Assembly: GCF_003863965.1 (NCBI RefSeq)
Contig: NZ_RRCN01000001.1
Location: 3,368,304-3,432,303, forward strand
Direction: 5' to 3'
Source: Paenibacillus oralis
Lineage (GTDB): Bacteria; Bacillota; Bacilli; Paenibacillales; Paenibacillaceae
DNA: 64,000 nucleotides
Of this stretch, positions 1-9,050 are shown piece after piece. How positions within the stretch are numbered: the stretch's first letter is position 1; the number at the start of each line of letters is the position of its first letter. Under the pieces are notes generated by a model. The model was not told the origin of the DNA. It was given only the letters and a program-made list of their open reading frames with translations, and did no database searches. The position numbers were made by a program, and so were the translations under genes.

Positions 1-1215
1 TCACCACAAGACGGAATAATGGCTTACGCCCAAATCATGGACGGAGCAACCGAGGCCGGCGAACAGACAACGATTAATATTTATGCTGAAACCTTATCCA
101 GTGAACTGCAAAAAAATGGAGCTGTCCATGATGGACCGCAAGTGTTGATGATAGATGCTGCCGGATACGGATCGAATATTATCTTCAATCTGCCTTTGGA
201 GGCTTTTCGCAATGCGGGCCCATTGGAAAACCTGCGCATTGGATTCGGATCTTCAAATGCCCAATACTTGTTGCCTGCAGATCTGATCCAGCAATGGTCT
301 AACACATATGACGAAGATTCGTTGTCCGTTCAAATCATGAAATTGGACGAAAAGACGGGTTCATTGATTCAAGGTATAGTGCTGGATGAGGGGGCTGTTC
401 AAGCGGAACCCGGCCCTATCGACTTTTCGATTCGGATTGGAGATGTGGAGGTATCGGATTTCTCAAAGGAATACGTAGAACGAAAAATCCTTTTGAATCA
501 ACCGGTTCCCGCAGACCGTTCAACGGCGGTCTGGATGAATCCCGAAACAAACCGGGTATCCTTTGTTCCGTCATTGTTTCAAGATAAGAATGGGGCTACG
601 GAGGTTTCGATAAAAACCGACCATAACAGCATATATACCGTATTGTCAAACGATAAGAGCTTTGCTGATATGAATAGCCACTGGGCTCGTAATGATGTGG
701 AATTAATGGCGAATAAATTACTTTTGCATGGAGCAGCTCCTAATAAATTCGAACCGAACCGTGCGATAACCCGAGCCGAATTTGTCGTTTTGGTAGTCCG
801 TGGGTTGGGGTTGAAAGAAGAACCGAAGTCAGACCTATTTTTGGACGTGTCCGCCAATGATTGGTTTACGGGAAGCATCGGAGCGGCACTAATAGCAGGA
901 TTGGTGCAAGGGGATGGAAATAATTTCAATCCTAACACCCCAATAACCCGGGAAGAAATGGCTGTTATAGCGCAAAAAGCGATTGAGTATGTCGAAGGAA
1001 GCGAGATAAAGACGGACCCGGAAGCCCGGACACCAGTTTTCAAGGATGAAGAAACGGTATCGCCATGGGCGAAAAACGCTATGAAGCAAGCCTTGAATCA
1101 AGGGCTGATCCATGGGATAAACCAAGATACGATCGCTCCAAAGCAAAAATCCTCTCGGGCAGAGGCCGCTTCATTTGTTAAAAGGCTGCTGAAATATTTG
1201 AAATTTATCGATTAG
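1..1215 (+). CDS. SLH-domain surface protein, 3' part (5' end outside window)
   Basis: The reading frame is open from the first base, so the start lies upstream. An internal ATG at 19 is not preceded by a convincing ribosome site. The last ~185 residues hold three S-layer-homology repeats: one from about base 661 (FADMNSHWARNDVELM), one from 838 (FLDVSANDWFTGSIGAAL) and one from 1039 (FKDEETVSPWAKNAMKQAL), each with the usual TRAEF/TREEM/SRAEA motif. SLH triplets anchor exported proteins to pyruvylated secondary cell-wall polysaccharide. The preceding ~210 residues resemble the beta-rich modules common upstream of SLH domains in Paenibacillus exoproteins, but I cannot name a family. The catalytic or binding part of the protein is not visible. 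A hairpin terminator follows. Confidence 0.85.
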   Translation, partial: SPQDGIMAYAQIMDGATEAGEQTTINIYAETLSSELQKNGAVHDGPQVLMIDAAGYGSNIIFNLPLEAFRNAGPLENLRIGFGSSNAQYLLPADLIQQWSNTYDEDSLSVQIMKLDEKTGSLIQGIVLDEGAVQAEPGPIDFSIRIGDVEVSDFSKEYVERKILLNQPVPADRSTAVWMNPETNRVSFVPSLFQDKNGATEVSIKTDHNSIYTVLSNDKSFADMNSHWARNDVELMANKLLLHGAAPNKFEPNRAITRAEFVVLVVRGLGLKEEPKSDLFLDVSANDWFTGSIGAALIAGLVQGDGNNFNPNTPITREEMAVIAQKAIEYVEGSEIKTDPEARTPVFKDEETVSPWAKNAMKQALNQGLIHGINQDTIAPKQKSSRAEAASFVKRLLKYLKFID

Positions 1216-1243
1216 GTAAATTGCTAGAGAAGTCTAGAAGTAG

Positions 1244-1286
1244 AAGCTTCCCGAAAGTCGTTATATGGCTTAGGGAAGCTTTTTTA
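1244..1286 (+). terminator. Rho-independent terminator after SLH gene
   Basis: Perfect 9-bp inverted repeat AAGCTTCCC (1244-1252) / GGGAAGCTT (1273-1281) followed by a T run, 28 bases after the SLH stop codon. Confidence 0.85.
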
Positions 1287-1333
1287 AGAAGTCGGCATAT
1301 CGTTTTACTGCATAATATTAAGGCATCCGGCTC

Positions 1334-1370
1334 AAAAAAAGAACAGACCGTTCCCGGAAGGAACCGGTCT
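1334..1370 (-). terminator. Rho-independent terminator of the minus-strand oxidoreductase cluster
   Basis: On the minus strand the stem AGACCGGTTCC / GGAACGGTCT is followed by TTCTTTTTTT (complement of 1334-1344). It lies about 55 bp past the stop of the 1425..2447 gene. Confidence 0.8.
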
Positions 1371-1424
1371 AAGCTCTCTTTTTGTCACTTTGTTTGTTAG
1401 GTTTTGCCTCTCTGTCCGTTTTGT

Positions 1425-2447
1425 TTATCGCAGCTCCTGCGTCTTCGACAAACGGTACAACTCCGAGATGATCCGCAGCGATTTGATCCCTTCCGCCTCA
1501 TCAATCCAGAACTTGCGTCCTTCCCGGACATGATCGTAAAAATCGGAAATAAGCAGCTCATGGCTGCCGCCCCAATATGCTTTTCCCGGCACAGTATTGG
1601 CGTTATAGCTTGAAGCAGGCTCATCCAGTCGGGTTTCCGCGCCGTTTTGCTTTAAATAAAGGTGGTCATCCCGCTGGTAGAGCGTTCCCGCTTCAAAGAC
1701 GAGTTCGAGCTCGACGGGGGAATTGGTAACGTAAGCATTGGTAGCGTAAAAAATAGCCCAAGCCCCGTCTTTAAAGGCGATGCCGGCATGCGCGGTGTCT
1801 TCCACTTCGATCGTGTCAGCGAGGATGCCTGTCGTGACGTTTCCCTGCACGGAGGTGATTTCGCCACCGAACCATTGCAGTAAATCGAGCGTGTGGATGG
1901 CCTGATTGATCAGCACGCCGCCGCCTTCGGTCTCCCAGCGTCCCCGCCACGGGCTGCCGGCATAATAATCGCGGCCCCGGTGCCAGGTGACGATTCCCTT
2001 CATACCGAGCAGCTTGCCCAAAGCGCCGGAATCGATCACCTCCCGGATTTTTTGCGATATCGCGTTATAACGGTTTTGAAACACGATACCGAGTTGGGCC
2101 GGCGTGTCCTGCGCAGTCTTGAGCAGCCGCTCCGCCGCCTGCAAGTTATGGGCCATCGGCTTTTCGCACAGCACATGTTTGCCGGCTTGAAGCAAAGCTA
2201 CCGCCATTTCCGCGTGCAGATGGTGGGGCGTACATAAGTGAACGACCTGAATATCCTCACGTTCCAAAATGGCGCGGTAATCCGTTGCCGCCTCGCAGCC
2301 GTATTCGGCCGCGGCTTGCTCCGCTTTGCGCCCGTCGGTGTCGACGACGAGCTTCAAGCCGGCGGCTTCCATCCGGCTGACGGCACCGGCATGCACCGGG
2401 AAAATCGTTCCGCAGCCGACGATGGCCGCCCCTGTTTGTTCCCGCAT
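1425..2447 (-). CDS. Gfo/Idh/MocA family oxidoreductase
   Basis: 340 residues. The N-terminal Rossmann fold starts AAIVGCGTIFPVHAGAV, with the family's catalytic-lysine motif CEKPMAHN near residue 95. The C-terminal part is the alpha/beta dimerisation domain typical of the family. Members oxidise or epimerise sugars, inositols or their derivatives with NAD(P). The substrate cannot be told from sequence. It is the last gene of a minus-strand run with the 2467 oxidoreductase (19-bp gap) and the 3648 isomerase, so the three probably act on one carbohydrate. A terminator follows. Confidence 0.85.
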   Translation of the reverse strand: MREQTGAAIVGCGTIFPVHAGAVSRMEAAGLKLVVDTDGRKAEQAAAEYGCEAATDYRAILEREDIQVVHLCTPHHLHAEMAVALLQAGKHVLCEKPMAHNLQAAERLLKTAQDTPAQLGIVFQNRYNAISQKIREVIDSGALGKLLGMKGIVTWHRGRDYYAGSPWRGRWETEGGGVLINQAIHTLDLLQWFGGEITSVQGNVTTGILADTIEVEDTAHAGIAFKDGAWAIFYATNAYVTNSPVELELVFEAGTLYQRDDHLYLKQNGAETRLDEPASSYNANTVPGKAYWGGSHELLISDFYDHVREGRKFWIDEAEGIKSLRIISELYRLSKTQELR

Positions 2448-2466
2448 TGCTAATCCCTTCCGTTCC

Positions 2467-3642
2467 TTAGCAAATTCGCGCCGCTTGCTGCTGCGCTTTC
2501 AGGCACAATTCCGCAGCTTTAAAGGCGTGCACCTGGGTCATGGCATTTTCCGTCCGGTGGATGCAGTCGAGGATCAGCTCCCCGAAATACGGATAGCCAA
2601 CCTGCCCGCGAACGTTAAAATAATGCTCCCCGCTCCGGTTGACGAGATAAACGTGATCGCCGCCGGCGTCCCGCGCGATATCGGTGTATTTTCGCAGCTC
2701 AATGTATCCTTCGGTGCCCAAAATAAACGTCCGGCCGTCGCCCCAAGTGCCAAGCCCGTCCGGCGTAAACCAGTCGACACGAAAATATTGCGTGGCCCCG
2801 TTATCCCCGACCAGGGTGGCGTCCCCGTAATCCTCCAGCTCGGGATATTCCGGGTGATGGTAATTGGCGACTTTGCTGTGGAGCACCTGCGCATCCTTGC
2901 AACCGGTGTAGTACAGGAACTGCTCGATTTGATGGCTGCCGATGTCGCAGAGAATACCGCCGTATTTTTCTTTCCGGAAAAACCACTCCGGACGCGAGGC
3001 GGCGTTCAGGCGATGGGGACCGAAGCCCGTAACCTGAATCACCCGGCCGATCGCTCCATTCTGCACCAATTGGCCGGCGTACACGGCGGATTCGACGTGA
3101 AGGCGCTCGCTGTAATAGACGGCGTATTTTTTGCCCGTCTCGCGCACCTTTTGTCTGGCGGCTTCCAGTTGGTCCAGGCTCGTAAACGGCGTTTTGTCGG
3201 TAAAATAATCTTTCCCCGCATCCATCACCCGCAGACCGAGCGGACCGCGTTCCGACGGGACGGCCGCGGCCGCGACCAGCTTGACCTCGGGATCGGCGAG
3301 CACCTGCTCGAGGCTGTTGGCCGCAGCAGCCTGGGGAAACTGCGCAGTAAACGCCTTCACCTTGGCAGGGTCGGGATCATAGACCCATTTCAGGGTGGCC
3401 CCGGCTTCGACCAGCCCGCCGGACATGCCGTAAATGTGGCCATGGTCTAGGGCGACGGCCGCGAACGCGAACTCGCCCGGCCCCACGACGGGGTTCGGCC
3501 GTCCTTTCGGCGCGTAGTTCATGCCGTCGCTCGTCTGAAAAGACTCAGGCTGAAGCGAGGGCGAGGAGCCGCCGCCATTTTGCTGGTCTGGGACATGCTC
3601 CTTCATTGGACTCGTCGGTTTCTTTTCGAATGGTCCACTCAT
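2467..3642 (-). CDS. Gfo/Idh/MocA family oxidoreductase
   Basis: 391 residues. The first ~50 residues are an unusual Pro/Gln/Ser-rich leader; the Rossmann core begins around FAFAAVALDHGHIYGMSGGL. The usual EKP motif reads TDKTPFTS, so the catalytic lysine is kept but the Glu is Asp. The ATG at 3642 is preceded by AAAGGA on the minus strand, 5 bp after the stop of the upstream isomerase gene, which supports this start; an internal ATG at NYAPKGRP would remove most of the leader. Two different oxidoreductases with an isomerase suggest a redox-epimerisation route for a sugar or cyclitol; the substrate is unknown. Confidence 0.8.
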   Translation of the reverse strand: MSGPFEKKPTSPMKEHVPDQQNGGGSSPSLQPESFQTSDGMNYAPKGRPNPVVGPGEFAFAAVALDHGHIYGMSGGLVEAGATLKWVYDPDPAKVKAFTAQFPQAAAANSLEQVLADPEVKLVAAAAVPSERGPLGLRVMDAGKDYFTDKTPFTSLDQLEAARQKVRETGKKYAVYYSERLHVESAVYAGQLVQNGAIGRVIQVTGFGPHRLNAASRPEWFFRKEKYGGILCDIGSHQIEQFLYYTGCKDAQVLHSKVANYHHPEYPELEDYGDATLVGDNGATQYFRVDWFTPDGLGTWGDGRTFILGTEGYIELRKYTDIARDAGGDHVYLVNRSGEHYFNVRGQVGYPYFGELILDCIHRTENAMTQVHAFKAAELCLKAQQQAARIC

Positions 3643-3647
3643 CGGCT

Positions 3648-4496
3648 TTACATCCTTTCACGCATAAATTCGGTAAACGCTTTGAGCAGCGTCTTGGAAT
3701 CGTACTGGCCGCTAAAATCCTCGATGCCGAGGTAGCCGTCATAACCTACGGATCTCAGGTCATCCAGCAGCATGCGGAAATCGACGATCCCGCCCGCCAG
3801 CGGGGCCCATTCGGAACGCCAGGCGGCTGTCCCGTCTGCGCGTGTGCCGTCCTGCACCCAAAGGGCGTTTTTCACGTGCACATGCGCTAAATACGGACCA
3901 AGCAGCTCCAGCCCTATTTTGAATCGTTCATACCCTTCATGCACCATGTTGCCGGGATCGAACAACACGCCGATATATTCCGGATCGCAGTGGCTGACCA
4001 GCCGATGGGTTAGCCCGGCGCTGGGCGCGATCGTATTGTGGTGCGTTTCAACGACGCCTTTGATTCCGTACTGCTTCGCCATCCGCTCGGCTTCCTTCAA
4101 ATAGCGGACGGTGGCTTCATACAGTTCGGGATAGGGAGTCGACCCGTCGTATCCGGCCGCCCCAACGCGGATCATCTTCGCTCCAAGCAGGCGGGCGGCG
4201 CGGAAGGCTCGATCCGTCTCTTCCAGGTTCAAGGAATTTAAGTACGGCGTCACGCTAACCACTTCCAGGCCCTGCGCCTCCGTGATCTCCTTGAACCGCA
4301 GCATTTCTGTGTCCGAAAGCCCCGGGTCGATTGAGCACAGGTTGTTGCGCCAAAACGACGGCGCTTCGCCCTTGGCTTCGGCGGGTACTCCCTTGAAGCG
4401 CCACTCGACGCCATCCAGCCCGGCTTCCCGCGCCGCAAGAATCAACTCCTCCGGCGTCAAATCCGGTGTAGCCACCGTAAACACGGACAATTTCAT
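3648..4496 (-). CDS. Sugar phosphate isomerase/epimerase (AP-endonuclease-2-like TIM barrel)
   Basis: 282 residues from the ATG at 4496 (KLSVFTVATPDLTPEELI), chosen over an upstream in-frame ATG because AAAGGAGG lies just before it. Metal-site motifs of the xylose-isomerase-like barrel are visible: VVETHHNT, GVLFDPGNMVHEGYE, HVHVKNA and GIEDFSG. Family members isomerise or epimerise sugars, inosose or ketoses with a divalent metal. It heads a minus-strand operon with the two oxidoreductases downstream. Confidence 0.85.
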   Translation of the reverse strand: MKLSVFTVATPDLTPEELILAAREAGLDGVEWRFKGVPAEAKGEAPSFWRNNLCSIDPGLSDTEMLRFKEITEAQGLEVVSVTPYLNSLNLEETDRAFRAARLLGAKMIRVGAAGYDGSTPYPELYEATVRYLKEAERMAKQYGIKGVVETHHNTIAPSAGLTHRLVSHCDPEYIGVLFDPGNMVHEGYERFKIGLELLGPYLAHVHVKNALWVQDGTRADGTAAWRSEWAPLAGGIVDFRMLLDDLRSVGYDGYLGIEDFSGQYDSKTLLKAFTEFMRERM

Positions 4497-4630
4497 CTTA
4501 CATCGCTCCTCCTTTGGTATAATCCTTAGGTATAAGCTTGTCGGCATAAAACAAGTCGGTTGGACCAGCCCGGCGGCGTTATTGCAGAGGGGCGGAAATA
4601 AAAAGGGGTGCTTTTACAGTAGCAGGGGGA

Positions 4631-4830
4631 AAATAGCGGAATTTTATGGCGTTATTTTTTTACCAGAGGGCTTTGAAAGCAAATAGCGGAAAATTTTGTC
4701 TCTATTTTTAGAGCAACCCTGGCTGAACTGGCATTTTTCCACGCTGTCCCTTAAATAGCGACATAATTTTCCCTTATTTCTCTTAATCGGTAGTAAATTA
4801 AATGAATAACGACATTTTTTACCGCTATTT
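4631..4830. repeat. Four-unit intergenic element, AAATAGCG family (copy 1)
   Basis: Four 27-bp imperfect palindromes at 4631-4657, 4681-4707, 4753-4779 and 4804-4830; start-to-start spacing 50/72/51. Unit ends are AAATAGCG and (C)GCTATTT or variants. Units 1-2 carry the left half AAATAGCGGAA; units 3-4 carry ATAGCGACAT or ATAACGACAT, i.e. the reverse orientation. It fills the gap between two minus-strand genes. Other copies lie at 36000, 48060 and 61228. Confidence 0.85.
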
Positions 4831-4859
4831 TTACGTCCAACCGATTAGCCGCCCAACTC

Positions 4860-4961
4860 ACCAGCACCCATTAACCTGTGCTAACCTCCACTAATCTCTG
4901 CCAACCTCCACTAACTCCATCAGCCTCCGTCCAGCCCTGTCCAGCTTCAGTCAGTCCCCCA
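4860..4961. other. Pyrimidine-rich degenerate repeat
   Basis: Imperfect tandem words around CCAACCTCCACTAA on the plus strand between the repeat element and the stop codon of the 4962..6134 gene. No gene or terminator is evident. Confidence 0.4.
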
Positions 4962-6134
4962 TCAATGCGTTCCCGACACGTCCAGCACTCTGCCGCCGCC
5001 TGCGCCCCCGCTGTCTTTGCGGAACACCGACGTTTTGATTTTCTCCTGCAGCTTTTCGTGGAATAAATCTTCATCGAGCGGGAGATCCACCCAATCCTCC
5101 GTCCAGGCGGACAGGTGCATGGCGTTGGAAATCGTCAGGCCGAGGATGCCTTCTTCTCCCGGCGCCAGCAGCGCATCCCCGTCCAGCACCGCGTTCGTAA
5201 AATTTTGCAGGATGCCTTTGTGCTGCGGGCCTTCGCCGCCATCGACCGGAATTTCGCATTTCCAGCATTCCGGCTGCCCGAATCCCCCGGTATATTCGGC
5301 GTTGAATTTCGGTTCGGGCACGCGCAGGCGCCAAAACGTCAGTTTGCCGTCCTCCACGACGATTTTGCCGCCCTCCCCGGCCAGCTCAAACCGGTTCGTC
5401 CCTGGCGTTTCGCCGGTGGTCGTGACGAACAGGCCGGTTGCGCCGTTTTCGTATTCCACATAGGCGGTGACGTCATCCTCGACCTCGATGTTGCGGTGCT
5501 TCCCAAAATGGCAAAAAGCGCGCACCCGCTTCGGCATCATGCCGGTCGTCCATTGCCATAGGTCAAGCTGATGCGGGTCCTGATTGAGCAGCACGCCGCC
5601 GCCTTCCCCGGCCCAGGTTGCCCGCCAGCCGCCGGAATCGTAGTAGCTTTGCGACCGGTACCAGTTCGTGATGATCCAGTTTGTCCTGCGGATCGCCCCC
5701 AGTTCTCCGGACAGCACGAGGTCGCGCAGCTTGGCATACAGCGGATTCGTCCGCTGATTGTACATAATGCCGAACCGCTTGCCGGATTTCGCGGCAGCTT
5801 CATTCATTTCGCGGACCGCTTTGGTGAACACGCCGGCCGGCTTTTCCACGAGCACATGGTAACCGCTCTCAAAAGCCTGCACCGCCAGTGTCGGATGATC
5901 GTAATGCGGCGTTGCGATCAACACGGCGTCCATAGCCCGCGAAGCGAAAAAAGCATCCGCCTCATCAAAGGTGCGCACCGCACTCGGCAGACGTTCTTTT
6001 GCCCATTTCAGCCTTTCCGGGTTCGAGTCGCATACGGCCGCCAGCTCCGCGCCCTTAATGTCGCCAATCAGAGACAGCGCGTGCGAGGTTCCCATATTTC
6101 CGATGCCGATGATGCCAAACCGTACTTTGTCCAT
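4962..6134 (-). CDS. Gfo/Idh/MocA family oxidoreductase
   Basis: 390 residues from the ATG at 6134 (DKVRFGIIGIGNMGTSHAL), which has AGGGAG in good position; an upstream in-frame ATG at 6155 is less likely. Rossmann motif GIIGIGNMGTSHA, catalytic-lysine motif VEKPAGVF near residue 95, and a WRATWAGEGGGVLLNQ segment typical of the family. It is a third oxidoreductase of the same superfamily within 5 kb, separated from the other minus genes by a repeat element, and transcribed away from the AraC-type gene at 6445, which probably controls it. Substrate unknown. Confidence 0.85.
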   Translation of the reverse strand: MDKVRFGIIGIGNMGTSHALSLIGDIKGAELAAVCDSNPERLKWAKERLPSAVRTFDEADAFFASRAMDAVLIATPHYDHPTLAVQAFESGYHVLVEKPAGVFTKAVREMNEAAAKSGKRFGIMYNQRTNPLYAKLRDLVLSGELGAIRRTNWIITNWYRSQSYYDSGGWRATWAGEGGGVLLNQDPHQLDLWQWTTGMMPKRVRAFCHFGKHRNIEVEDDVTAYVEYENGATGLFVTTTGETPGTNRFELAGEGGKIVVEDGKLTFWRLRVPEPKFNAEYTGGFGQPECWKCEIPVDGGEGPQHKGILQNFTNAVLDGDALLAPGEEGILGLTISNAMHLSAWTEDWVDLPLDEDLFHEKLQEKIKTSVFRKDSGGAGGGRVLDVSGTH

Positions 6135-6444
6135 GATGCTCCCTGCCTTTCTCAATTTTGGGTGGAAGGATGTTCCGTTCGGTAACGGTGAATCTCCTTA
6201 AGCCCCTTTTTCCGCTACAGTTTTTAAACTACCCGTGTATGTACCCCATGCCCCCTTAGCTTAACTTGAATTCCGAAGGATGAGAATGGCAAAGATTAAG
6301 GGGATTTTGCACAAAATTAAGGTGTGTTTGGTAAAATCGCGATGCTACAATAAGATTATCGAACAACTGATGAAAGTGCTTGCAAAATCGACCAGTAAGA
6401 GCCGAACCAACGAAGCCGAGGAAACGAAGGAGACGACAGTTCCT

Positions 6445-7272
6445 ATGAATGAAACCGAGCTTCTGGCCGGGCGGCTGCCCGAAAGCCTGACCGTAACGGT
6501 AACGCATGTCCAGCTTAAAAGCGGGTTCCCCGGGTGGAACCGGACGGAACTAGCCCCCAGCTTCAACCGGCTGTATTTTATATCTCAAGGCGAAGGTTCG
6601 GTCATCATTAATGGAGAAACGTACTACCCGCAGCAGAACCAACTGATGATCATGCCGGCGGGATCGAGCCAAACGACCTTTACCGCGCCGGACAATCCGT
6701 ATACCCGGTATTTTTGCCATTTCGACGCGCAGGTCGGGGAATGGCCGCTTTTTCACGCGGGGAGCAAGTTGTTTATCAGCGATGTTCAGGACCCGGAGTA
6801 TGTCCGCACGACGTTCGAGTCGATGATCGATCTGTTCCAGGCGGGCGGGCCGTTTGCGGGTCTCAGGCTGCAGGCCGGTCTGCTCAATTTGCTGGCGTGC
6901 TGTCTGGAAGAAGGGGGATACCGGGATTTTTTGAAGGATTATATGCAGTTTACGGAGCGGGAGAAGCTGGCGGGCGTGCTGAAGTATATTCAGGAGCATT
7001 TGCACGAGCCGATAGAGATCGAAACTTTGGCCGATATCGTCCACCTGCATCCGAATTATTTTATCCCTTATTTTAAAAAAATCATGGGCATCACGCCGAT
7101 GCATTACGTGCAGCGCAAGCGAATGGAAGAAGCCAAGCGGCTGTTGACATATACTGACGAAAGCATCGCCGAAATCGCCGAACGGCTAGGCATGCAGCTG
7201 GCCCATTTCTCCCGTCAATTTAAGGGGCATACGGGGATTTCCCCAACCGCTTACCGGGCCTGCACCCGGTAA
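6445..7272 (+). CDS. AraC family transcriptional regulator (cupin sensor)
   Basis: 275 residues from the ATG at 6445 (NETELLAGRLPE), with AAGGAG 12 bp upstream. The open frame extends to 6280 but the added residues look untranslated. Residues ~25-110 form a cupin-like sugar-sensing domain (YFISQGEGSVIINGETYY). The last ~100 residues are the double helix-turn-helix AraC domain (IETLADIVHLHPNYFIPYFK ... SIAEIAERLGMQLAHFSRQF). It is divergent from the 6134 oxidoreductase, the usual layout for a local activator of that gene. Confidence 0.85.
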   Translation: MNETELLAGRLPESLTVTVTHVQLKSGFPGWNRTELAPSFNRLYFISQGEGSVIINGETYYPQQNQLMIMPAGSSQTTFTAPDNPYTRYFCHFDAQVGEWPLFHAGSKLFISDVQDPEYVRTTFESMIDLFQAGGPFAGLRLQAGLLNLLACCLEEGGYRDFLKDYMQFTEREKLAGVLKYIQEHLHEPIEIETLADIVHLHPNYFIPYFKKIMGITPMHYVQRKRMEEAKRLLTYTDESIAEIAERLGMQLAHFSRQFKGHTGISPTAYRACTR

Positions 7273-7393
7273 AACCCGCTTCTGCTCCCAAAGGCTGATG
7301 CCCGAGGTGAACGCCCCGTCATTTTCGGGCACGAAAAGTCGGATCGGGCGCGTTTGATCCTGTTATCCTGTGAGTGTGAAGGAGGTGCAGACG

Positions 7394-8269
7394 ATGGATT
7401 CGCTTAAAAACTTAAACGCCGCATTAAACTATATCGAGCAGCATCTGGCGGATGAAATCGATTATAAGGATGCGGCCAGGCTCGCCGTTTGTTCGGAATA
7501 TCACTTCAAGCGGATGTTTTCTTTTTTGGCCGGCGTGACGTTGTCCGAGTATATTCGCCGCAGACGGCTGACGCTGGCCGCGTTCGAGCTGCAGCATCAA
7601 GATATCCGGATTATCGATGTGGCGGTGAAGTACGGATACGGTTCGGCGGACGCTTTTACCCGGGCGTTTCAGGCCATGCACGGCATCACGCCGTCCGAAG
7701 CGAGAAATCCGGGCCAACCGTTAAAAGCTTATCCGCGTATGACCTTCCAACTTACCATTCAAGGGGGAAGCGAAATGAACTATCGTATTGTGGAAAAAGA
7801 GGCTTTTCGGATCGTCGGGTTATCCAAACGAGTGCCGATCCAATTTCACGGTGTCAATCCGCAGATCGCGGAAATGTGGCAGAGCTTGAACGAGGAGACC
7901 ATTCGGCTCCTGAAAGGGCTGTCCAATGTGGAACCGGCCGGCATGATCAGCGCGTCAGCGAATTTTTCGGAGGGACGGATGAAGGAGCAAGGGGAACTCG
8001 ATCATTATATCGGTGTCGCCACTTCGCGGGAGTGTCCCGCTCATCTGGCATCGCTTGAAGTTGCCGCTTCGACGTGGGCGGTGTTCACGGCGGTCGGGCC
8101 GTTTCCCGAGACGCTGCAAAACGTTTGGGGACGGATTTACGCCGAATGGTTTCCGTCCGCAAATTACGAGCTGGCCGAAGGGCCGGAAATCCTCTGGAAC
8201 GAAAGCCCTGACGTCACCTCGCCGACGTACAAAAGCGAAATCTGGATTCCGGTCGTGCGGAAAGAGTAA
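7394..8269 (+). CDS. AraC family regulator with GyrI-like effector-binding domain
   Basis: 291 residues. The start at 7394 (ATG GAT TCG) is preceded by AAGGAGGTG; an earlier in-frame GTG would overlap that site. The AraC helix-turn-helix is N-terminal here (residues ~5-105: [40 protein letters not shown]), and residues ~130-290 form a GyrI/Rob-like ligand-binding domain ([19 protein letters not shown] ... EIWIPV). This is the B. subtilis YdeE / E. coli Rob architecture. The ligand is unknown; relatives respond to small hydrophobic or drug-like molecules. Neighbours give no further clue. Confidence 0.85.
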   Translation: MDSLKNLNAALNYIEQHLADEIDYKDAARLAVCSEYHFKRMFSFLAGVTLSEYIRRRRLTLAAFELQHQDIRIIDVAVKYGYGSADAFTRAFQAMHGITPSEARNPGQPLKAYPRMTFQLTIQGGSEMNYRIVEKEAFRIVGLSKRVPIQFHGVNPQIAEMWQSLNEETIRLLKGLSNVEPAGMISASANFSEGRMKEQGELDHYIGVATSRECPAHLASLEVAASTWAVFTAVGPFPETLQNVWGRIYAEWFPSANYELAEGPEILWNESPDVTSPTYKSEIWIPVVRKE

Positions 8270-8327
8270 CGTTTGTCCCAGGGACGGCGGATTCGCCCAA
8301 CCCGGGGCGGCCCGTCGCCGCCTTCAC

Positions 8328-8367
8328 AAAGGCCCTGCTCAGGGATACTCCCGGGCGGGGGCCTTTT
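8328..8367 (+). terminator. Rho-independent terminator
   Basis: Stem AAAGGCCC / GGGGCCTTT with an inner CAGGGA/TCCC pairing, followed by TT. It lies 60 bp after the AraC/GyrI-like gene. Confidence 0.6.
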
Positions 8368-8463
8368 GCTGCCTCTTAGGAAGGACTCCCAACCGAAAAA
8401 CCACCGCAGCAGGTTGTTCTGACGGAAATCCTATAGTAATATCTGACCAGGGGGGAAAGCGTA

Positions 8464-8949
8464 ATGAAGGACAAGCAACAACCGGTCTGCGTTTTGTTTG
8501 TATGCCTCGGAAACATCTGCCGTTCGCCGATGGCCGAAGCCGTGTTCCGGCATCTGGTGGCCGAAGCGGAATTAAGCGGCCGGTTCCGCATCGATTCGGC
8601 GGGAACGGGCAGCTGGCATACCGGCAATCCGCCGCATCATGGCACGCGCCGCATTTTGGATCAATACGGCATATCGTACGAAGGGCTTCGGGCCAGGCAG
8701 GTCGCGCCTGCCGATTTTTCGGATTTCGACTATATCATCGCCATGGACAACCAAAACGAGCGGGATTTGAAGTCGCTGGCACGGCAAGCGGACGCCCAAA
8801 TATTGAAGCTGCTCGACCTCGTTCCGGAGTCTACGGTCAAGGAAGTGCCCGATCCGTATTATACGGGCAACTTCGAAGAGGTTTACGAGATGGTGCAGCA
8901 GGGCTGCCGGGCTTTGCTGGAACGGATCCGGCGGGAGGCCTTGGCGTAG
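8464..8949 (+). CDS. Low-molecular-weight protein-tyrosine-phosphatase
   Basis: 161 residues. The active-site P-loop VCLGNICRSPMAEA is at residues ~15-28 with the nucleophilic Cys and Arg, and the catalytic general-acid loop PDPYYTG is near residue 130, both diagnostic of the family. It dephosphorylates phosphotyrosine proteins in the cytoplasm; some homologues act on stress regulators or on polysaccharide-assembly tyrosine kinases. Length is normal, the start has GGGGGAAAG upstream, and a terminator follows, so it is probably a single-gene unit. Confidence 0.93.
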   Translation: MKDKQQPVCVLFVCLGNICRSPMAEAVFRHLVAEAELSGRFRIDSAGTGSWHTGNPPHHGTRRILDQYGISYEGLRARQVAPADFSDFDYIIAMDNQNERDLKSLARQADAQILKLLDLVPESTVKEVPDPYYTGNFEEVYEMVQQGCRALLERIRREALA

Positions 8950-8964
8950 GCTGAACCGGCAAAG

Positions 8965-8993
8965 TGCCGCATGTTAAAATATGCGGCATTTTT
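8965..8993 (+). terminator. Rho-independent terminator after phosphatase gene
   Basis: TGCCGCAT (8965-8972) / ATGCGGCA (8981-8988) followed by TTTTT. Confidence 0.85.
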
Positions 8994-9050
8994 CTTTGCT
9001 TGTTAAATGCCGCACGAACCGTTCAAGATATACCGAGGACAACAGCGGCG